Positions 6,233 to 13,099 of a stretch of 23,163 nt of DNA are shown here, one piece after another (positions within the stretch are counted from its first letter, which is position 1; each line of letters starts with the position of its first letter). A program made the translations under genes and the position numbers. The notes beneath the pieces were generated by a model that saw only the letters and a program-made list of their open reading frames with translations, searched no databases and was not told the origin of the DNA. The DNA comes from DASVXQ01 sp046727955. Lineage in GTDB: Bacteria > Actinomycetota > CALGFH01. The stretch spans positions 1 through 23,163 of the forward strand of contig JBKPDO010000061.1 in the NCBI GenBank assembly GCA_046727955.1, written 5' to 3'.

Positions 6233-6819
6233 TCGTCCTCGAGCTGCTGCGCAGCCGCGCCGGCCGCCTCCTGGTCCTCGTGGGCGTGCTGGTGATGCTG
6301 CTCGCCATCAACGCGGCGGCGTTCCAGGCCGCCTACCAGGCGCGCCTGGCCGAGCTCCGCCACGGCCACCACCGCCCCACTCCCCCGCCAGCGCCGCCGC
6401 AGCCGAGTCCGGTCGGGATCGCGGACATCCCCGCCGGCTACCTCGCCCTGTACCGGACATCGGCCCGGACCTGCCCGGGGCTCTCCTGGGGCGTGCTGGC
6501 GGGGATCGGCAAGGTCGAGTCCGACCACGGCCGCTCCACCGCGCCCGGCGTGCGCTCGGGCGTCAACCGCTTCGGGTGCTGCGCCGGGCCGATGCAGTTC
6601 AACACCCGCAACGGCCCGCCCTCGACCTGGGACCGCTACGGGCGCGGGAACGTCTACGACCCGCGCGACGCGATCCCCGCCGCCGCCCGGCTGCTGTGCG
6701 CCAACGGCGCCCAAGGTGGCCGCGACGTGCGCCGGGCGGTCTACGCCTACAACCACGCCGGCTGGTACGTCGACCAGGTCCTCACCCTCGCCCGCGCCTA
6801 CACCAGCGGGGGGAGGTGA
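6229..6819 (+). CDS. Membrane-anchored lytic transglycosylase-like protein
   Basis: 196 residues from ATG 6229. One N-terminal membrane helix (about 13-35) and a Pro-rich linker lead to an SLT/transglycosylase-like domain (about 70-194). LSWGVLAGIGKVESDHGRS carries the catalytic glutamate (Glu 97), and AGPMQF, DPRDAIPAAARLL and AVYAYNHAGWYVDQVL follow in the expected order. Such enzymes cleave the glycan strand of peptidoglycan. It is directly coupled to the NlpC/P60 gene (ATGA), suggesting equal production of a glycan-cutting and a peptide-cutting enzyme at the membrane. A gap of 62 bp then precedes the next gene. Similar actinobacterial proteins occur on conjugative plasmids and ICEs. Confidence 0.85.
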   Translation: MIVLELLRSRAGRLLVLVGVLVMLLAINAAAFQAAYQARLAELRHGHHRPTPPPAPPQPSPVGIADIPAGYLALYRTSARTCPGLSWGVLAGIGKVESDHGRSTAPGVRSGVNRFGCCAGPMQFNTRNGPPSTWDRYGRGNVYDPRDAIPAAARLLCANGAQGGRDVRRAVYAYNHAGWYVDQVLTLARAYTSGGR

Positions 6820-6881
6820 CGCCCCTGGACGCCCCGCGCTGACCCCCGCCCCAAGCCCGTCCCAGCACGAAAGGAACCGTC

Positions 6882-7130
6882 ATGTTCGCACGCACCAAGC
6901 GCCGCCAGGTCGGCACCAGCATCATCGTCATCCGCTACCACGGCGGCATCTGCACCACCACCTGCTACGCCTGCCGCGCCTACCGCGAGCGCTACGGCTG
7001 GCGCCGGGCGCTGCGCAAGGCCCGCGCCCACACCTGCCCCGCGCCCATCCCGGCCACCCGCTACGGCCTGACCCCTGCCGGCCTGGACGCCATCGCCGCC
7101 ACCAGGGCCCGCGCGGGAGGCGAGCGCTGA
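6882..7130 (+). CDS. Small Cys/His protein, possibly SpdA-like mobile element transfer protein
   Basis: 82 residues, ATG 6882 with AAGGA at 6871-6875. The basic start (MFARTKRRQVG) leads into a beta-like stretch and the motif CTTTCYACRAYRERYGW...ARAHTC: Cys 24, 28 and 31, His 50 and Cys 52 could form a zinc site. The overall layout (short strand, Cys pair, aromatic, helix ending A-x-H-x-C) recalls the small mobile element transfer proteins (SpdA type) that precede SpdB/DUF2637-like membrane genes in Streptomyces plasmids. The next two genes here are indeed membrane proteins, one of them DUF2637. The assignment rests on layout and context, not on strong identity. Confidence 0.5.
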   Translation: MFARTKRRQVGTSIIVIRYHGGICTTTCYACRAYRERYGWRRALRKARAHTCPAPIPATRYGLTPAGLDAIAATRARAGGER

Positions 7131-7618
7131 TGCTGCGCCAGCTCGGCTGGGGCCAGGACTACCTCGCCGGCCCGCCACTCCCCCGCCGCCGCGTCATCGG
7201 TCGGCCACGGTGGCGGCTGCTCGCCGTCACCGCCCTATCCGTGGTCGTGGTCGGCTTCCTCGCCGGCCTGACCGGCACCACGGGCGGCCTGGTCGCCATC
7301 GGCCTCGCCGTCGTCCTGGTCGTGCTGCTCGGCATGCACCACGCCAGCGGCCGCCGCTGGCTCGCCCGCGCCCTGGCGGAGTACGCCGTCGTCGCCGTGC
7401 TGGTCGTGCTCCTCGCCGGCCACTTCAACCCGCACCCGGCCCCGGCCGCCAAGCACCCGGCGCGGCCCAACCCGGCCGCCGCCGCGCCAGCCCGGCCCCG
7501 GCCGGCGTGCCCGGGGCCGTCCCTCAAGACGGCCAGCGCGTGGATCGCGTGCATCTGGCACGCCGCGATGGACCCGGCCCCGACTCCCCCGCCCACCACG
7601 ACCAGGAGGAACCGCTGA
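7130..7618 (+). CDS. Polytopic membrane protein with Pro/Ala-rich tail
   Basis: 162 residues, ATG 7130 sharing one base with the preceding stop (TGATG). Three hydrophobic helices are visible at about residues 24-44, 46-66 and 80-98: LLAVTALSVVVVGFLAGLTG, LVAIGLAVVLVVLLGMH and YAVVAVLVVLLAGHF. A Pro/Ala-rich extramembrane stretch follows, with a terminal CPGPSLKTASAWIACIWHAA segment carrying two Cys. I recognise no named family. In actinomycete conjugative plasmids such small membrane proteins in the spd (spread) cluster act in movement of plasmid between mycelial compartments; that role is inferred only from the neighbour DUF2637 gene. AGGAGGA at 7603-7609 lies within its 3' end and serves the next gene. 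Confidence 0.65.
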   Translation: MLRQLGWGQDYLAGPPLPRRRVIGRPRWRLLAVTALSVVVVGFLAGLTGTTGGLVAIGLAVVLVVLLGMHHASGRRWLARALAEYAVVAVLVVLLAGHFNPHPAPAAKHPARPNPAAAAPARPRPACPGPSLKTASAWIACIWHAAMDPAPTPPPTTTRRNR

Positions 7619-8439
7619 TGAACTTCTCGGAGCTCCCCACGAGCCTGCGCCGCATCCTGGCCGTGGCACTACTGCTGGTCGCTGCGATCGGCGCCGGCGC
7701 GTTCACGCTCAGCTTTGTGGCGCTACGCGAGGTCGCCGCCCAGCCCCAGGCCGGCTGGGGCCCGCTGGCGTTCCTGTTCCCGCTCATCATCGACGGGCTG
7801 CTGGTCGCCGCCGAGCTGGTCCTGGTCGCCGCGTCGATGCTCGGCCGCGAGCGGCTGCTGCCGCTTGGGTTCGTGCTCGGCGCCGGCGCGGTCACCATCT
7901 GGTTCAACATCACCCGGGTCCCGGCCCCGGTGCGGCCGGTCACCGCAATCCCGCCCATCGCCAGCATCGGCGCGACCATCCTGATCGCCTACCTGGTCAA
8001 GATCCTGGCGGTGGCGCTCGGCAAGCCGCTGACCTACGTCCCTCCCCCACCGCAGGCCGGGTACCTGCTGCCCCCGCAAACCGTCGTGACCCGCCTCCCG
8101 GACGGCTCCTACGGCCTGCCGGGAAGTCCGATTCCGGGCTACGGCCCGGGCCTGCCCGGCGGGTGGCCCGCGCACGGGCAGATGCCCAGCGCAAACGGAC
8201 CCGGAAATCCCCAACTCGGACCCGCTGCGGTGGACGAGGCGACCAAACGGCGGGCGGTCGAAATGTACCTTTCCGGGCTGCCAGCGGAGCAGCTCGGCGT
8301 GGCCACCGGAAGCTCGGTCGTGGTGGGCGTCGCCGCCCAGGGGATCGCGCTCGACGAGCGGTACGCCCGCCGCATCCTCGACGAGTGGAAAGCCGCCCAC
8401 AAGGCCCCCAACGGCGCTCGGCAACCGCGCAAACGCTGA
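7618..8439 (+). CDS. DUF2637 membrane protein (SpdB-like)
   Basis: 273 residues from ATG 7618 with a strong SD (AGGAGGA, 7603-7609); TGATG overlap with the previous gene. Four hydrophobic helices (about 12-32, 46-70, 80-97, 118-138) carry the DUF2637 pattern: SFVALREVA...GWGPLAFLFPLIIDGLLVAA, then RERLLPLGFVLGAG. A Pro/Gly/Tyr-rich linker leads to a predicted helical C-terminal domain: TKRRAVEMYLSGLPAEQLGV, then a segment ending RRILDEWKAAH, resembling a small HTH seen at the end of many DUF2637 proteins. The family is frequent on Streptomyces plasmids and integrative elements, where it is often labelled an SpdB-like transfer protein, but it has no firmly proven biochemical role. Confidence 0.85.
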   Translation: MNFSELPTSLRRILAVALLLVAAIGAGAFTLSFVALREVAAQPQAGWGPLAFLFPLIIDGLLVAAELVLVAASMLGRERLLPLGFVLGAGAVTIWFNITRVPAPVRPVTAIPPIASIGATILIAYLVKILAVALGKPLTYVPPPPQAGYLLPPQTVVTRLPDGSYGLPGSPIPGYGPGLPGGWPAHGQMPSANGPGNPQLGPAAVDEATKRRAVEMYLSGLPAEQLGVATGSSVVVGVAAQGIALDERYARRILDEWKAAHKAPNGARQPRKR

Positions 8440-8504
8440 CCGCAGGCCGGCAGCGGGGAGCCCGCCCCGTCGCCGCCAGCGGCCACACGAGAAGGGACTG
8501 TCCG

Positions 8505-8771
8505 ATGAGACTGCGCCTGATGGGCACCGAGGCCGAGTGCGCCCGCCTGGCCTTCCTGCTGCGCTTCGGACCGCCCGAGCTCGAGGTGCTCGGGGTTGAC
8601 GGGCCCTATCCCAACCGGGGCGACTCCAACCTGGTCCGCGCCTACCTCGAGGCGCGCCTGCACGACGTGAACCCGCTGGTTGACCGGACCTTCTACAGCC
8701 TCGTCGACCCCGAGGGGAACCCGGTCCTGGTCGACGCCTGGGGCAACGTCGTCGAGCGCGAGGAGGGATGA
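8505..8771 (+). CDS. Small alpha/beta protein of plasmid type
   Basis: 88 residues, ATG 8505 with GAAGGG 8 nt upstream. The start MRLRLMGTEAECARLAFLLR, then GVDGPYPNRGDSNLVRAYLE, has a beta-alpha-beta look. It resembles short phage/plasmid proteins of the form (M)RLxxxGTxxE...PYxNRGxSxxVRVYxE, near what is called DUF3970 (from memory, not checked). The C-terminal part (FYSLVDPEGNPVLVDAWGNV) adds a beta hairpin. It is separated from the DUF2637 gene by 65 bp, but same strand and spacing suggest the same operon. Function unknown. Confidence 0.65.
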   Translation: MRLRLMGTEAECARLAFLLRFGPPELEVLGVDGPYPNRGDSNLVRAYLEARLHDVNPLVDRTFYSLVDPEGNPVLVDAWGNVVEREEG

Positions 8772-8774
8772 CCG

Positions 8775-8990
8775 ATGGAGACGAGCGAACGGCCCGCCGA
8801 GCCGGGCGAGCTGTGCGCCTGCGGCCGGCAGGCCATCGTCGTGTACCTCGGCGGCGGGTTCGGCCCGACCGGCTTCTGCGGGATCCACGACGGCGGCGAC
8901 AAGACCAGCCCGTGCCCGTTCTGCGGCGGACCACGTCACACCGAACTCGAGGGGCGCTGCCCGCAGTACCGGCTGCGCCTACAGGGCTGA
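8775..8990 (+). CDS. Small zinc-ribbon-like protein
   Basis: 71 residues, ATG 8775 four bases after the previous stop, with GGAGGG at 8762-8767. The Cys pairs LCACG (near 14-16) and CPFCG (47-50), together with CGIHD (35-38) and a final RCPQYR, suggest one or two zinc sites. The central IVVYLGGGFGPTGFCG is beta-like. Phage and plasmid genomes of actinobacteria carry many such Cys-rich orphan proteins. Function unknown. Confidence 0.65.
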   Translation: METSERPAEPGELCACGRQAIVVYLGGGFGPTGFCGIHDGGDKTSPCPFCGGPRHTELEGRCPQYRLRLQG

Positions 8991-8993
8991 GCG

Positions 8994-9185
8994 ATGAGCA
9001 ACCGCCAGGAGATCTACGTCGCTTACCAGATGACCCACGGCCGCCGGCCGGACGGCTGGTGGTTCGTGGTCGAGATCCCCGGGCGCCCCCGCGAGGAGCA
9101 CGGCCCCTACTCGACCGAGGACGCCATGCTCGACGACAAGGTCGCCCGCGTGGAGGAGCTGGAGGCCGGCATCGTCGAGCCGTAG
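8994..9185 (+). CDS. Small hypothetical protein, last gene of the operon
   Basis: 63 residues, ATG 8994 three bases after the previous stop. EIYVAYQMTHGRRPDGWWFV, then an Asp/Glu-rich helix (STEDAMLDDKVARVEELEAG), suggests a small beta-alpha fold. Charge and codon use match the upstream genes and the spacing fits an operon. No family is recognised. An inverted repeat at 9206-9239 follows. Confidence 0.6.
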   Translation: MSNRQEIYVAYQMTHGRRPDGWWFVVEIPGRPREEHGPYSTEDAMLDDKVARVEELEAGIVEP

Positions 9186-9205
9186 CCCACTCCGACCCGA
9201 GCCCC

Positions 9206-9239
9206 GGTCCTGGGAACCCTCACGCATGCTCCAGGGACC
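9206..9239. terminator. Candidate bidirectional terminator between convergent genes
   Basis: GGTCCTGG (9206-9213) pairs with CCAGGGACC (9231-9239) with one bulged G, over a 17-nt loop. It lies between the end of the small-gene operon and the stop of the convergent gene at 9239. Confidence 0.35.
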
Positions 9240-9709
9240 TACAGCGTGTTGAGCGTGAAGGACTCTTCCTGCTCCCCAGCGTCATCGACCCATGTCACGA
9301 CGGCGCGGAGCAGGGTGCTCATGCCCAGGCCGGCCGATGCGGCGAACTCCATCGGCTGGCCGGGGCGCAACTCGACCGGTAGATCTTCGAGGCGCATCAC
9401 TGGCAGCTGTCGGCCGTCGAGCGCCTCGAGGTTGCAGCGCACCTCACGGGCGGGAGCCAGCCCCGTGTTGGTGAGGACGAAGCGCAACCGATTCGGCTCG
9501 GGCCGCCGGAACGCTGGCACGACTCGCGCCCGCCGCCGTGCGTCGACCTCATCCGCGCGCCGTGCCTCCTCGATCGCCGTGAGCCGCGCCTGGACATCGG
9601 TCTGCTGCTGCGCCAGGTCGGTCTGCCGCCTACTCACCTTGTAGGTGAAGAACAGCGCGATCAGCGCGATGAGGACGCCGGCGCCGGTGAACGCATCACC
9701 CCAACTCAT
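9239..9709 (-). CDS. Single-pass membrane protein with coiled coil and beta-rich C-terminus
   Basis: 156 residues, ATG at 9709. Residues about 8-24 (GAGVLIALIALFFTYKV) form one membrane helix. A charged helical segment follows (RRQTDLAQQQTDVQARLTAI, up to about 62) that is likely coiled coil. The C-terminal ~90 residues are beta-like (RLRFVLTNTGLAPAREVRC...VVTWVDDAGEQEESFTLNTL), resembling small Ig-like or CARDB-like domains often found behind such anchors. The family is common as a hypothetical protein in actinobacteria; no function is known. TAGGTT at 9717-9722 lies 7 nt before the ATG, so the message may be leaderless. Confidence 0.65.
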   Translation of the reverse strand: MSWGDAFTGAGVLIALIALFFTYKVSRRQTDLAQQQTDVQARLTAIEEARRADEVDARRRARVVPAFRRPEPNRLRFVLTNTGLAPAREVRCNLEALDGRQLPVMRLEDLPVELRPGQPMEFAASAGLGMSTLLRAVVTWVDDAGEQEESFTLNTL

Positions 9710-9716
9710 GGCGGCG

Positions 9717-9722
9717 AACCTA
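9717..9722 (-). promoter_or_regulatory. Possible -10 box for a leaderless mRNA
   Basis: On the minus strand TAGGTT is followed by seven bases and then the ATG at 9709, so transcription would start at or next to the start codon. No SD is visible. The -35 is not clear. Confidence 0.3.
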
Positions 9723-9837
9723 TCAGCTACCGGCCGGCCTCGAGCACGACCAGGGCGGCGGGTAGACAGCCCTCGACGGGCTGGCGCACGAGGCCGGCCG
9801 CTTCGGGCGACGGCTGCTCACGGTCGAGGAGGGAGAG

Positions 9838-9964
9838 GGGCGCTGCGGCGCTGGCGAGGCCTGCTCTACCGGGTCCGGGACGTCTACCGGGCCGCTGGCG
9901 CGCTCATCTGCCTGGGCCGTGGCTTCACCGGGTCCCCACGTGAAGAACCATCGCGGATTCCCTC
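9838..9964 (+). mobile_element. IS5-like element remnant, right end with last ~35 transposase codons
   Basis: From 9838 the plus strand encodes LRRWRGLLYRVRDVYRAAGA then LICLGRG, nearly identical to the end of the transposase of the fuller copy at 19508-20469 (LRRWRGLLYRVRDVFRAAGA). The homology runs past the stop region into an inverted-repeat end, GAGGGAATCCGCGATGG when read inward (9948-9964), compared with GAGGGTGTCCGTGATGC. Everything upstream of 9838 of the element is missing, so it is inactive. Confidence 0.8.
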
Positions 9965-10135
9965 AATGCGCGCGGCTACTTGGCTCGCGGCCTGCCTCAG
10001 ATTGTCGTGGCTGCTCAGGGTCGCGTACAGCTTGATGGAATCGTTGATGGCGCGGCGGAGGCCGCCGTCTTTGACAAGCCAGGAGACGCGCGACTCCCTG
10101 CGCGAGAGCGCCAATGGCGCCAACTCGATTGCCAC
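9965..10135 (-). pseudogene. Broken gene, N-terminal fragment between two IS remnants
   Basis: Reading from a GTG at 10135 with an SD-like GAGGATGAGAA upstream, the minus strand encodes about 57 residues with clear coding bias: AIELAPLALSRRESRVSWLV, then KDGGLRRAINDSIKLYATLS and NLRQAASQVAARIEGIRD. The frame then runs into the inverted-repeat end of the IS remnant at 9964, so the C-terminal part of the gene has been lost. A second IS remnant starts at 10171, just upstream of the start codon. I do not recognise the family. Confidence 0.5.
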
Positions 10136-10170
10136 TTCTCATCCTCGTCGACCGCAGCGACCACTCAATT

Positions 10171-10283
10171 GAGGGTGTCCGTGATGCTCGGTGCGTCCGG
10201 ACGTTGACGGGGACCAGACCATAGGCAAGGTGCTCAAGCCTGCCATGGAGGTCTGGCCCCCGTGTCGTCATACCGCCCGCGTT
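10171..10283 (+). mobile_element. IS5-like element remnant, left end
   Basis: GAGGGTGTCCGTGATGC at 10171-10187 matches the left inverted repeat of the copy at 19508-20469 in reverse complement, and the similarity continues through GACGGGGACCAGACCATAGG and GGAGGTCTGG to CGCCCGCGTT near 10283. It is lost just before the inverted-repeat element at 10292. Only the left end and transposase upstream region remain, in the same orientation as the right-end fragment at 9838-9964. Confidence 0.75.
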
Positions 10284-10291
10284 GGGTGTGG

Positions 10292-10665
10292 CTCTTCTGC
10301 AGGGACTGCCTGAGCTGGGAAGTCGACGGTTTGGAGCGTCAGGTGACGATCGTCTCCAGGCGTGCGGGATGAGAGGCAGCGACGGGCCACGGTCGGCCAC
10401 CTGAAGGCGCGGGAGGAGCCTGCACAGAGGTGGGCTGGGGCAGGTGTGGGCACGAGCCGGCCATTTCAGGGCTACTGGACACAGCGGCGTCAATAATAGA
10501 ATTGCTTCTTTCGAGCCGTAACGGTAGGTCCCCGGGCTACAGGACGACGCTCACCGGCGGCTGCCTGATCGCCACGGGGCGATGGGTAGAACAGCGGCAA
10601 CTTCCGACCTTCCGACCTGCTGCCGAGAGGCTAACTTCCCAGCTCAGGCAGTCCCTGCAGAAGAG
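10292..10665. mobile_element. 374-bp MITE-like element with 32-bp perfect terminal inverted repeats
   Basis: Positions 10292-10323 (beginning CTCTTCTGCAGGGACTGCC and ending GAGCTGGGAAGT) are repeated exactly in inverted orientation at 10634-10665. The identity stops sharply at both outer and inner borders. TGG is found directly outside both ends (10289-10291 and 10666-10668), consistent with a 3-bp target duplication. The interior encodes no recognisable protein and has a locally AT-rich stretch at about 10490-10515. This is what a non-autonomous transposable element looks like, and it appears to be inserted into or beside the decayed IS end. The parent transposase is not in the window. Confidence 0.55.
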
Positions 10666-10771
10666 TGGCATGGCCGTAGGTCGCACCGGTCCTGGATCGC
10701 CACCTTCTCGGGCGGGTCGTGCTCCACTGGAGGGACGTTGGTGGAGGCTGGTCTGGCCCGAGGCGAGGCGA

Positions 10772-11725
10772 ATGTCACTCTTTTGGCGGGTTTTCGCGAC
10801 CAATGCTGCGCTGCTGCTGCTGGCGGCGATCGTGCTTGGGGTGTCGCCGATCACGGTGAGCTGGCCGATCGCGTTGACCGAGGCGGTCGTGCTGACGCTG
10901 GGGCTGGTCGCGATGCTGGCCGCCAACGCCGCGCTGCTGCGGCCGGCGTTCGAGCCATTGGAGCGGCTCGCCCGGCGGATGGGTGATGTGGACCTGCTGC
11001 GCCCGGGCCAGCGCTTCGCGGTGGTGGCGCGGGGAGAGATCCTGGCCCTGGTCGAGGCGTTCAACCAGATGCTGGAGCGCCTTGAGGCGGAGCGGCGCGA
11101 GAGCGGCCGTCGGGCGGTGGCGGCGCAGGAGGCCGAGCGCAAACGGGTCGCCAGCGAGCTGCACGACGAGGTCGGGCAGGCCATAACCGCGGTGCTGATG
11201 CTGCTGGCGCGGCTGCAGGACGCGGTCGTGCCGGAGCGTCGGCCGGAGCTGGTGGACGCGCAGGAGGCGATCCGCGGCAGTCTTGAGGAGGTCCGCCGCA
11301 TCGCGCAGGAGCTGCGACCGGAGCTGCTGGAGCATCTGGGGCTGGTGAGCGCGCTGACCGCGCTGGCGCGGACCTTCTCGGCGCGGACCGGCATCGAGGT
11401 GGACTGCCGGTTCGCGGCGGAGCTGCCGAAGCTGGACCGTGACGTGGAGCTGGCGTTGTATCGGATCGTGCAGGAGAGCCTGACCAACGTCGCCCGCCAT
11501 GCGGGCGCCACACGCGCCCGGCTGTCGATGGAGCCGCGGCAGGGCGGGGTCGTGGTTTGCGTGGTCGATGACGGGCGGGGCGTGCACGGCCCGCTTCGGG
11601 AGGGCGGTGGCGTGCGGGGCATGCGGGAGCGGGCGCTGGTTGCCGGTGGGGAGCTGGCGATCACCGCGGCGCAGACGGGTGGCGTCGAGGTCCGTGTCGA
11701 CGTACCGGCCGTGGGGGAACGGTGA
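10772..11725 (+). CDS. NarL/DesK-type sensor histidine kinase
   Basis: 317 residues from ATG 10772 (GAGGCGA upstream); longer in-frame starts reach into the repeat element and are unlikely. Two membrane helices (about 6-24 and 32-54) enclose almost no external loop, so a classical periplasmic sensor is absent. A HAMP-like linker (about 54-108) follows, then HisKA_3 (EAERKRVASELHDEVGQAIT, phospho-accepting His 131) and a HATPase domain with N-box ESLTNVARHA (Asn 239), G1 DDGRG (266-270) and GGVRGMRERA (279-288). It phosphorylates the response regulator encoded next, with which it overlaps. The signal is unknown; the short membrane part suggests membrane or lipid state. Confidence 0.9.
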   Translation: MSLFWRVFATNAALLLLAAIVLGVSPITVSWPIALTEAVVLTLGLVAMLAANAALLRPAFEPLERLARRMGDVDLLRPGQRFAVVARGEILALVEAFNQMLERLEAERRESGRRAVAAQEAERKRVASELHDEVGQAITAVLMLLARLQDAVVPERRPELVDAQEAIRGSLEEVRRIAQELRPELLEHLGLVSALTALARTFSARTGIEVDCRFAAELPKLDRDVELALYRIVQESLTNVARHAGATRARLSMEPRQGGVVVCVVDDGRGVHGPLREGGGVRGMRERALVAGGELAITAAQTGGVEVRVDVPAVGER

Positions 11726-12381
11726 TGTGCGAGGCGCCACCGACGAAGGTCCTGGTTGCCGACGACCACGCTGTGGTGCGGCGTGGGCTGGCGCTGCTGC
11801 TGGACCGGGAGCCGGACTTCGAGGTCGTCGCCGAGGCGGCGGACGGCGCCGAGGCGGTCGAGAAGGCGCTGGCGCAGGAGATCGGTCTTGTGATCCTGGA
11901 TGTCAGCATGCCGCGCATGTCCGGCTTGCAGGCCGCGCGCCAGCTGGCGCGCCGGCGTCCCGGGCTGCGGCTGCTGATGCTGTCGATGTACGACAATGAG
12001 CAGTTCCTGTTCGAGGCGCTGCGGGTGGGAGCCTGCGGGTTCGTGCTGAAGTCCGGCGCGGACCGCGACATCGTGGAGGCGTGCCGCGCCGCGGTGCGGG
12101 GTGAGTCGTTTCTGTACCCGTCGGCGGTCACTGCGCTGGTCCGCGACTTCGTCAGCAGGGCAGACAGCGATGGCACGGAGTTCGATGTGCTGACGCCGCG
12201 GGAGCTGGAGGTCGTCAAGCTGATCGCCGAGGGGCACACGTCCAGGGAGATCGCGGCCGAGCTGGTGATCTCGGTCAAGACGGTGGAGCGGCACCGCGCG
12301 AACGTCCTCGAAAAGCTCGGCATGCGCGACCGGGTGGAGCTCACCCGCTACGCGATCCGCCGCGGACTGATCGAGCCATAG
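11725..12381 (+). CDS. NarL/FixJ-family response regulator
   Basis: 218 residues from ATG 11725 (TGATG overlap with the kinase stop; a GTG at 11722 is an equally possible start adding one residue). Receiver domain about 7-122: acidic pair Asp 13/14 (VADDHAVVRRG), phospho-acceptor Asp 59 (VILDVSMPRMSG), switch Ser 87 region and Lys 109 (GFVLKSG). The C-terminal LuxR-type HTH (about 155-211) reads LTPRELEVVKLIAEGHTSRE, then ISVKTVERHRANVLEKLGM, which is complete and typical. It forms a two-component system with the preceding kinase. Targets are not visible; the adjacent ion and envelope stress genes are candidates by location only. Confidence 0.93.
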   Translation: MCEAPPTKVLVADDHAVVRRGLALLLDREPDFEVVAEAADGAEAVEKALAQEIGLVILDVSMPRMSGLQAARQLARRRPGLRLLMLSMYDNEQFLFEALRVGACGFVLKSGADRDIVEACRAAVRGESFLYPSAVTALVRDFVSRADSDGTEFDVLTPRELEVVKLIAEGHTSREIAAELVISVKTVERHRANVLEKLGMRDRVELTRYAIRRGLIEP

Positions 12382-12830
12382 ACCGACGGGATCGCGCGGC
12401 GCCAGCGACGTCCAGGGATGAGCCGACGCACGACCCGAAGCGCGCTGCGGAGCCGTTGCGGTAGCCATGATGGCTGTTGTCTGCCTACTTGCGGCCAGCG
12501 GTCGGGGTCCGGCGGGCGAGCGACGGTGAGCCGCCGCTCGGCGGGGGCGATCTTGGTGACGGCGTGGACTGGGACGACGAGCCAGCGGCGTCCCCAACCC
12601 TGAACCACGACCAGCGCGCGGGGATGCTTGCCGTCGTGGTCCAAGAGGACGTCATCGACCACGCCGATAGGCTGCTCGGCCTGGTCGTCGACGAGAAATC
12701 CGTGGGCATTGGCCAGCCACCAGGCCGGGGACCCTGTCGGTCCCTGGACCTGGGTGGTCGGCTGCCGCCGGCCGCTACGATCGGTGGGCATGGCGCTGCC
12801 CAGTCGCCACCTCCGACGCTGTGTGGGCAT
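12348..12830 (-). CDS. PRC-barrel domain protein
   Basis: About 160 residues if started at ATG 12830 (GGGAG just upstream); ATG 12791 (no SD) and longer forms to 12977 are alternatives. The middle part, WWLANAHGFLVDDQAEQPIG, then VVDDVLLDHDGKHPRALVVV and GRRWLVVPVHAVTKIAP, is the six-strand PRC-barrel pattern (H-subunit/RimM type). The basic C-terminal tail (RLRSALRVVRRLIPGRRWRR) may bind nucleic acid or membrane. Stand-alone PRC-barrel proteins in actinobacteria are often stress-related, but no mechanism is known. Its 3' end overlaps the convergent response regulator gene by 34 bp. Confidence 0.7.
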   Translation of the reverse strand: MPTQRRRWRLGSAMPTDRSGRRQPTTQVQGPTGSPAWWLANAHGFLVDDQAEQPIGVVDDVLLDHDGKHPRALVVVQGWGRRWLVVPVHAVTKIAPAERRLTVARPPDPDRWPQVGRQQPSWLPQRLRSALRVVRRLIPGRRWRRAIPSVYGSISPRRIA

Positions 12831-13031
12831 GGGCTCCCGTGGGCTGGCGTGGTCGTCTGGTCGAGACGTCGCGCTCATCGGCGTTCTGCTGTGGTGGGCG
12901 GCAGTGATTGGTGCGATCCGCGGATCACGCCGACACCGTCCCACCCGCCGGGCGGCACCGACCATGGGTGCTGACATGTAGGTTCACGTGCATGGGGCCT
13001 GTATCTTGTTCGCCAGCGCCCACCCAGCGAT

Positions 13032-13048
13032 GACCGGCCCGGCCGGTC
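13032..13048 (-). terminator. Candidate terminator after the ArsB/NhaD-type gene
   Basis: GACCGGCC and GGCCGGTC form a perfect palindrome around one base (effective stem 6 bp, 5-nt loop) about 50 bp beyond the transporter stop on the minus strand. No U-tract. Confidence 0.35.
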
Positions 13049-13099
13049 CTCGAGCGCGGGTCACCGCCGAGGGGGACCTGCGGTGTGGCGTCGTGCGCT

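Noticed and set aside
10430..10771. N-terminal extension of the histidine kinase by 114 codons
   Set aside because: The extension runs through the inverted-repeat element and has no membrane or sensor pattern; the first membrane helix begins right after the ATG at 10772.
10537..12597. A 686-codon open frame on the minus strand
   Set aside because: It is the antisense of the histidine kinase and response regulator genes, which have complete motifs; its composition (Arg/Ser/Pro/Gln-rich) is that of a GC-rich shadow frame.
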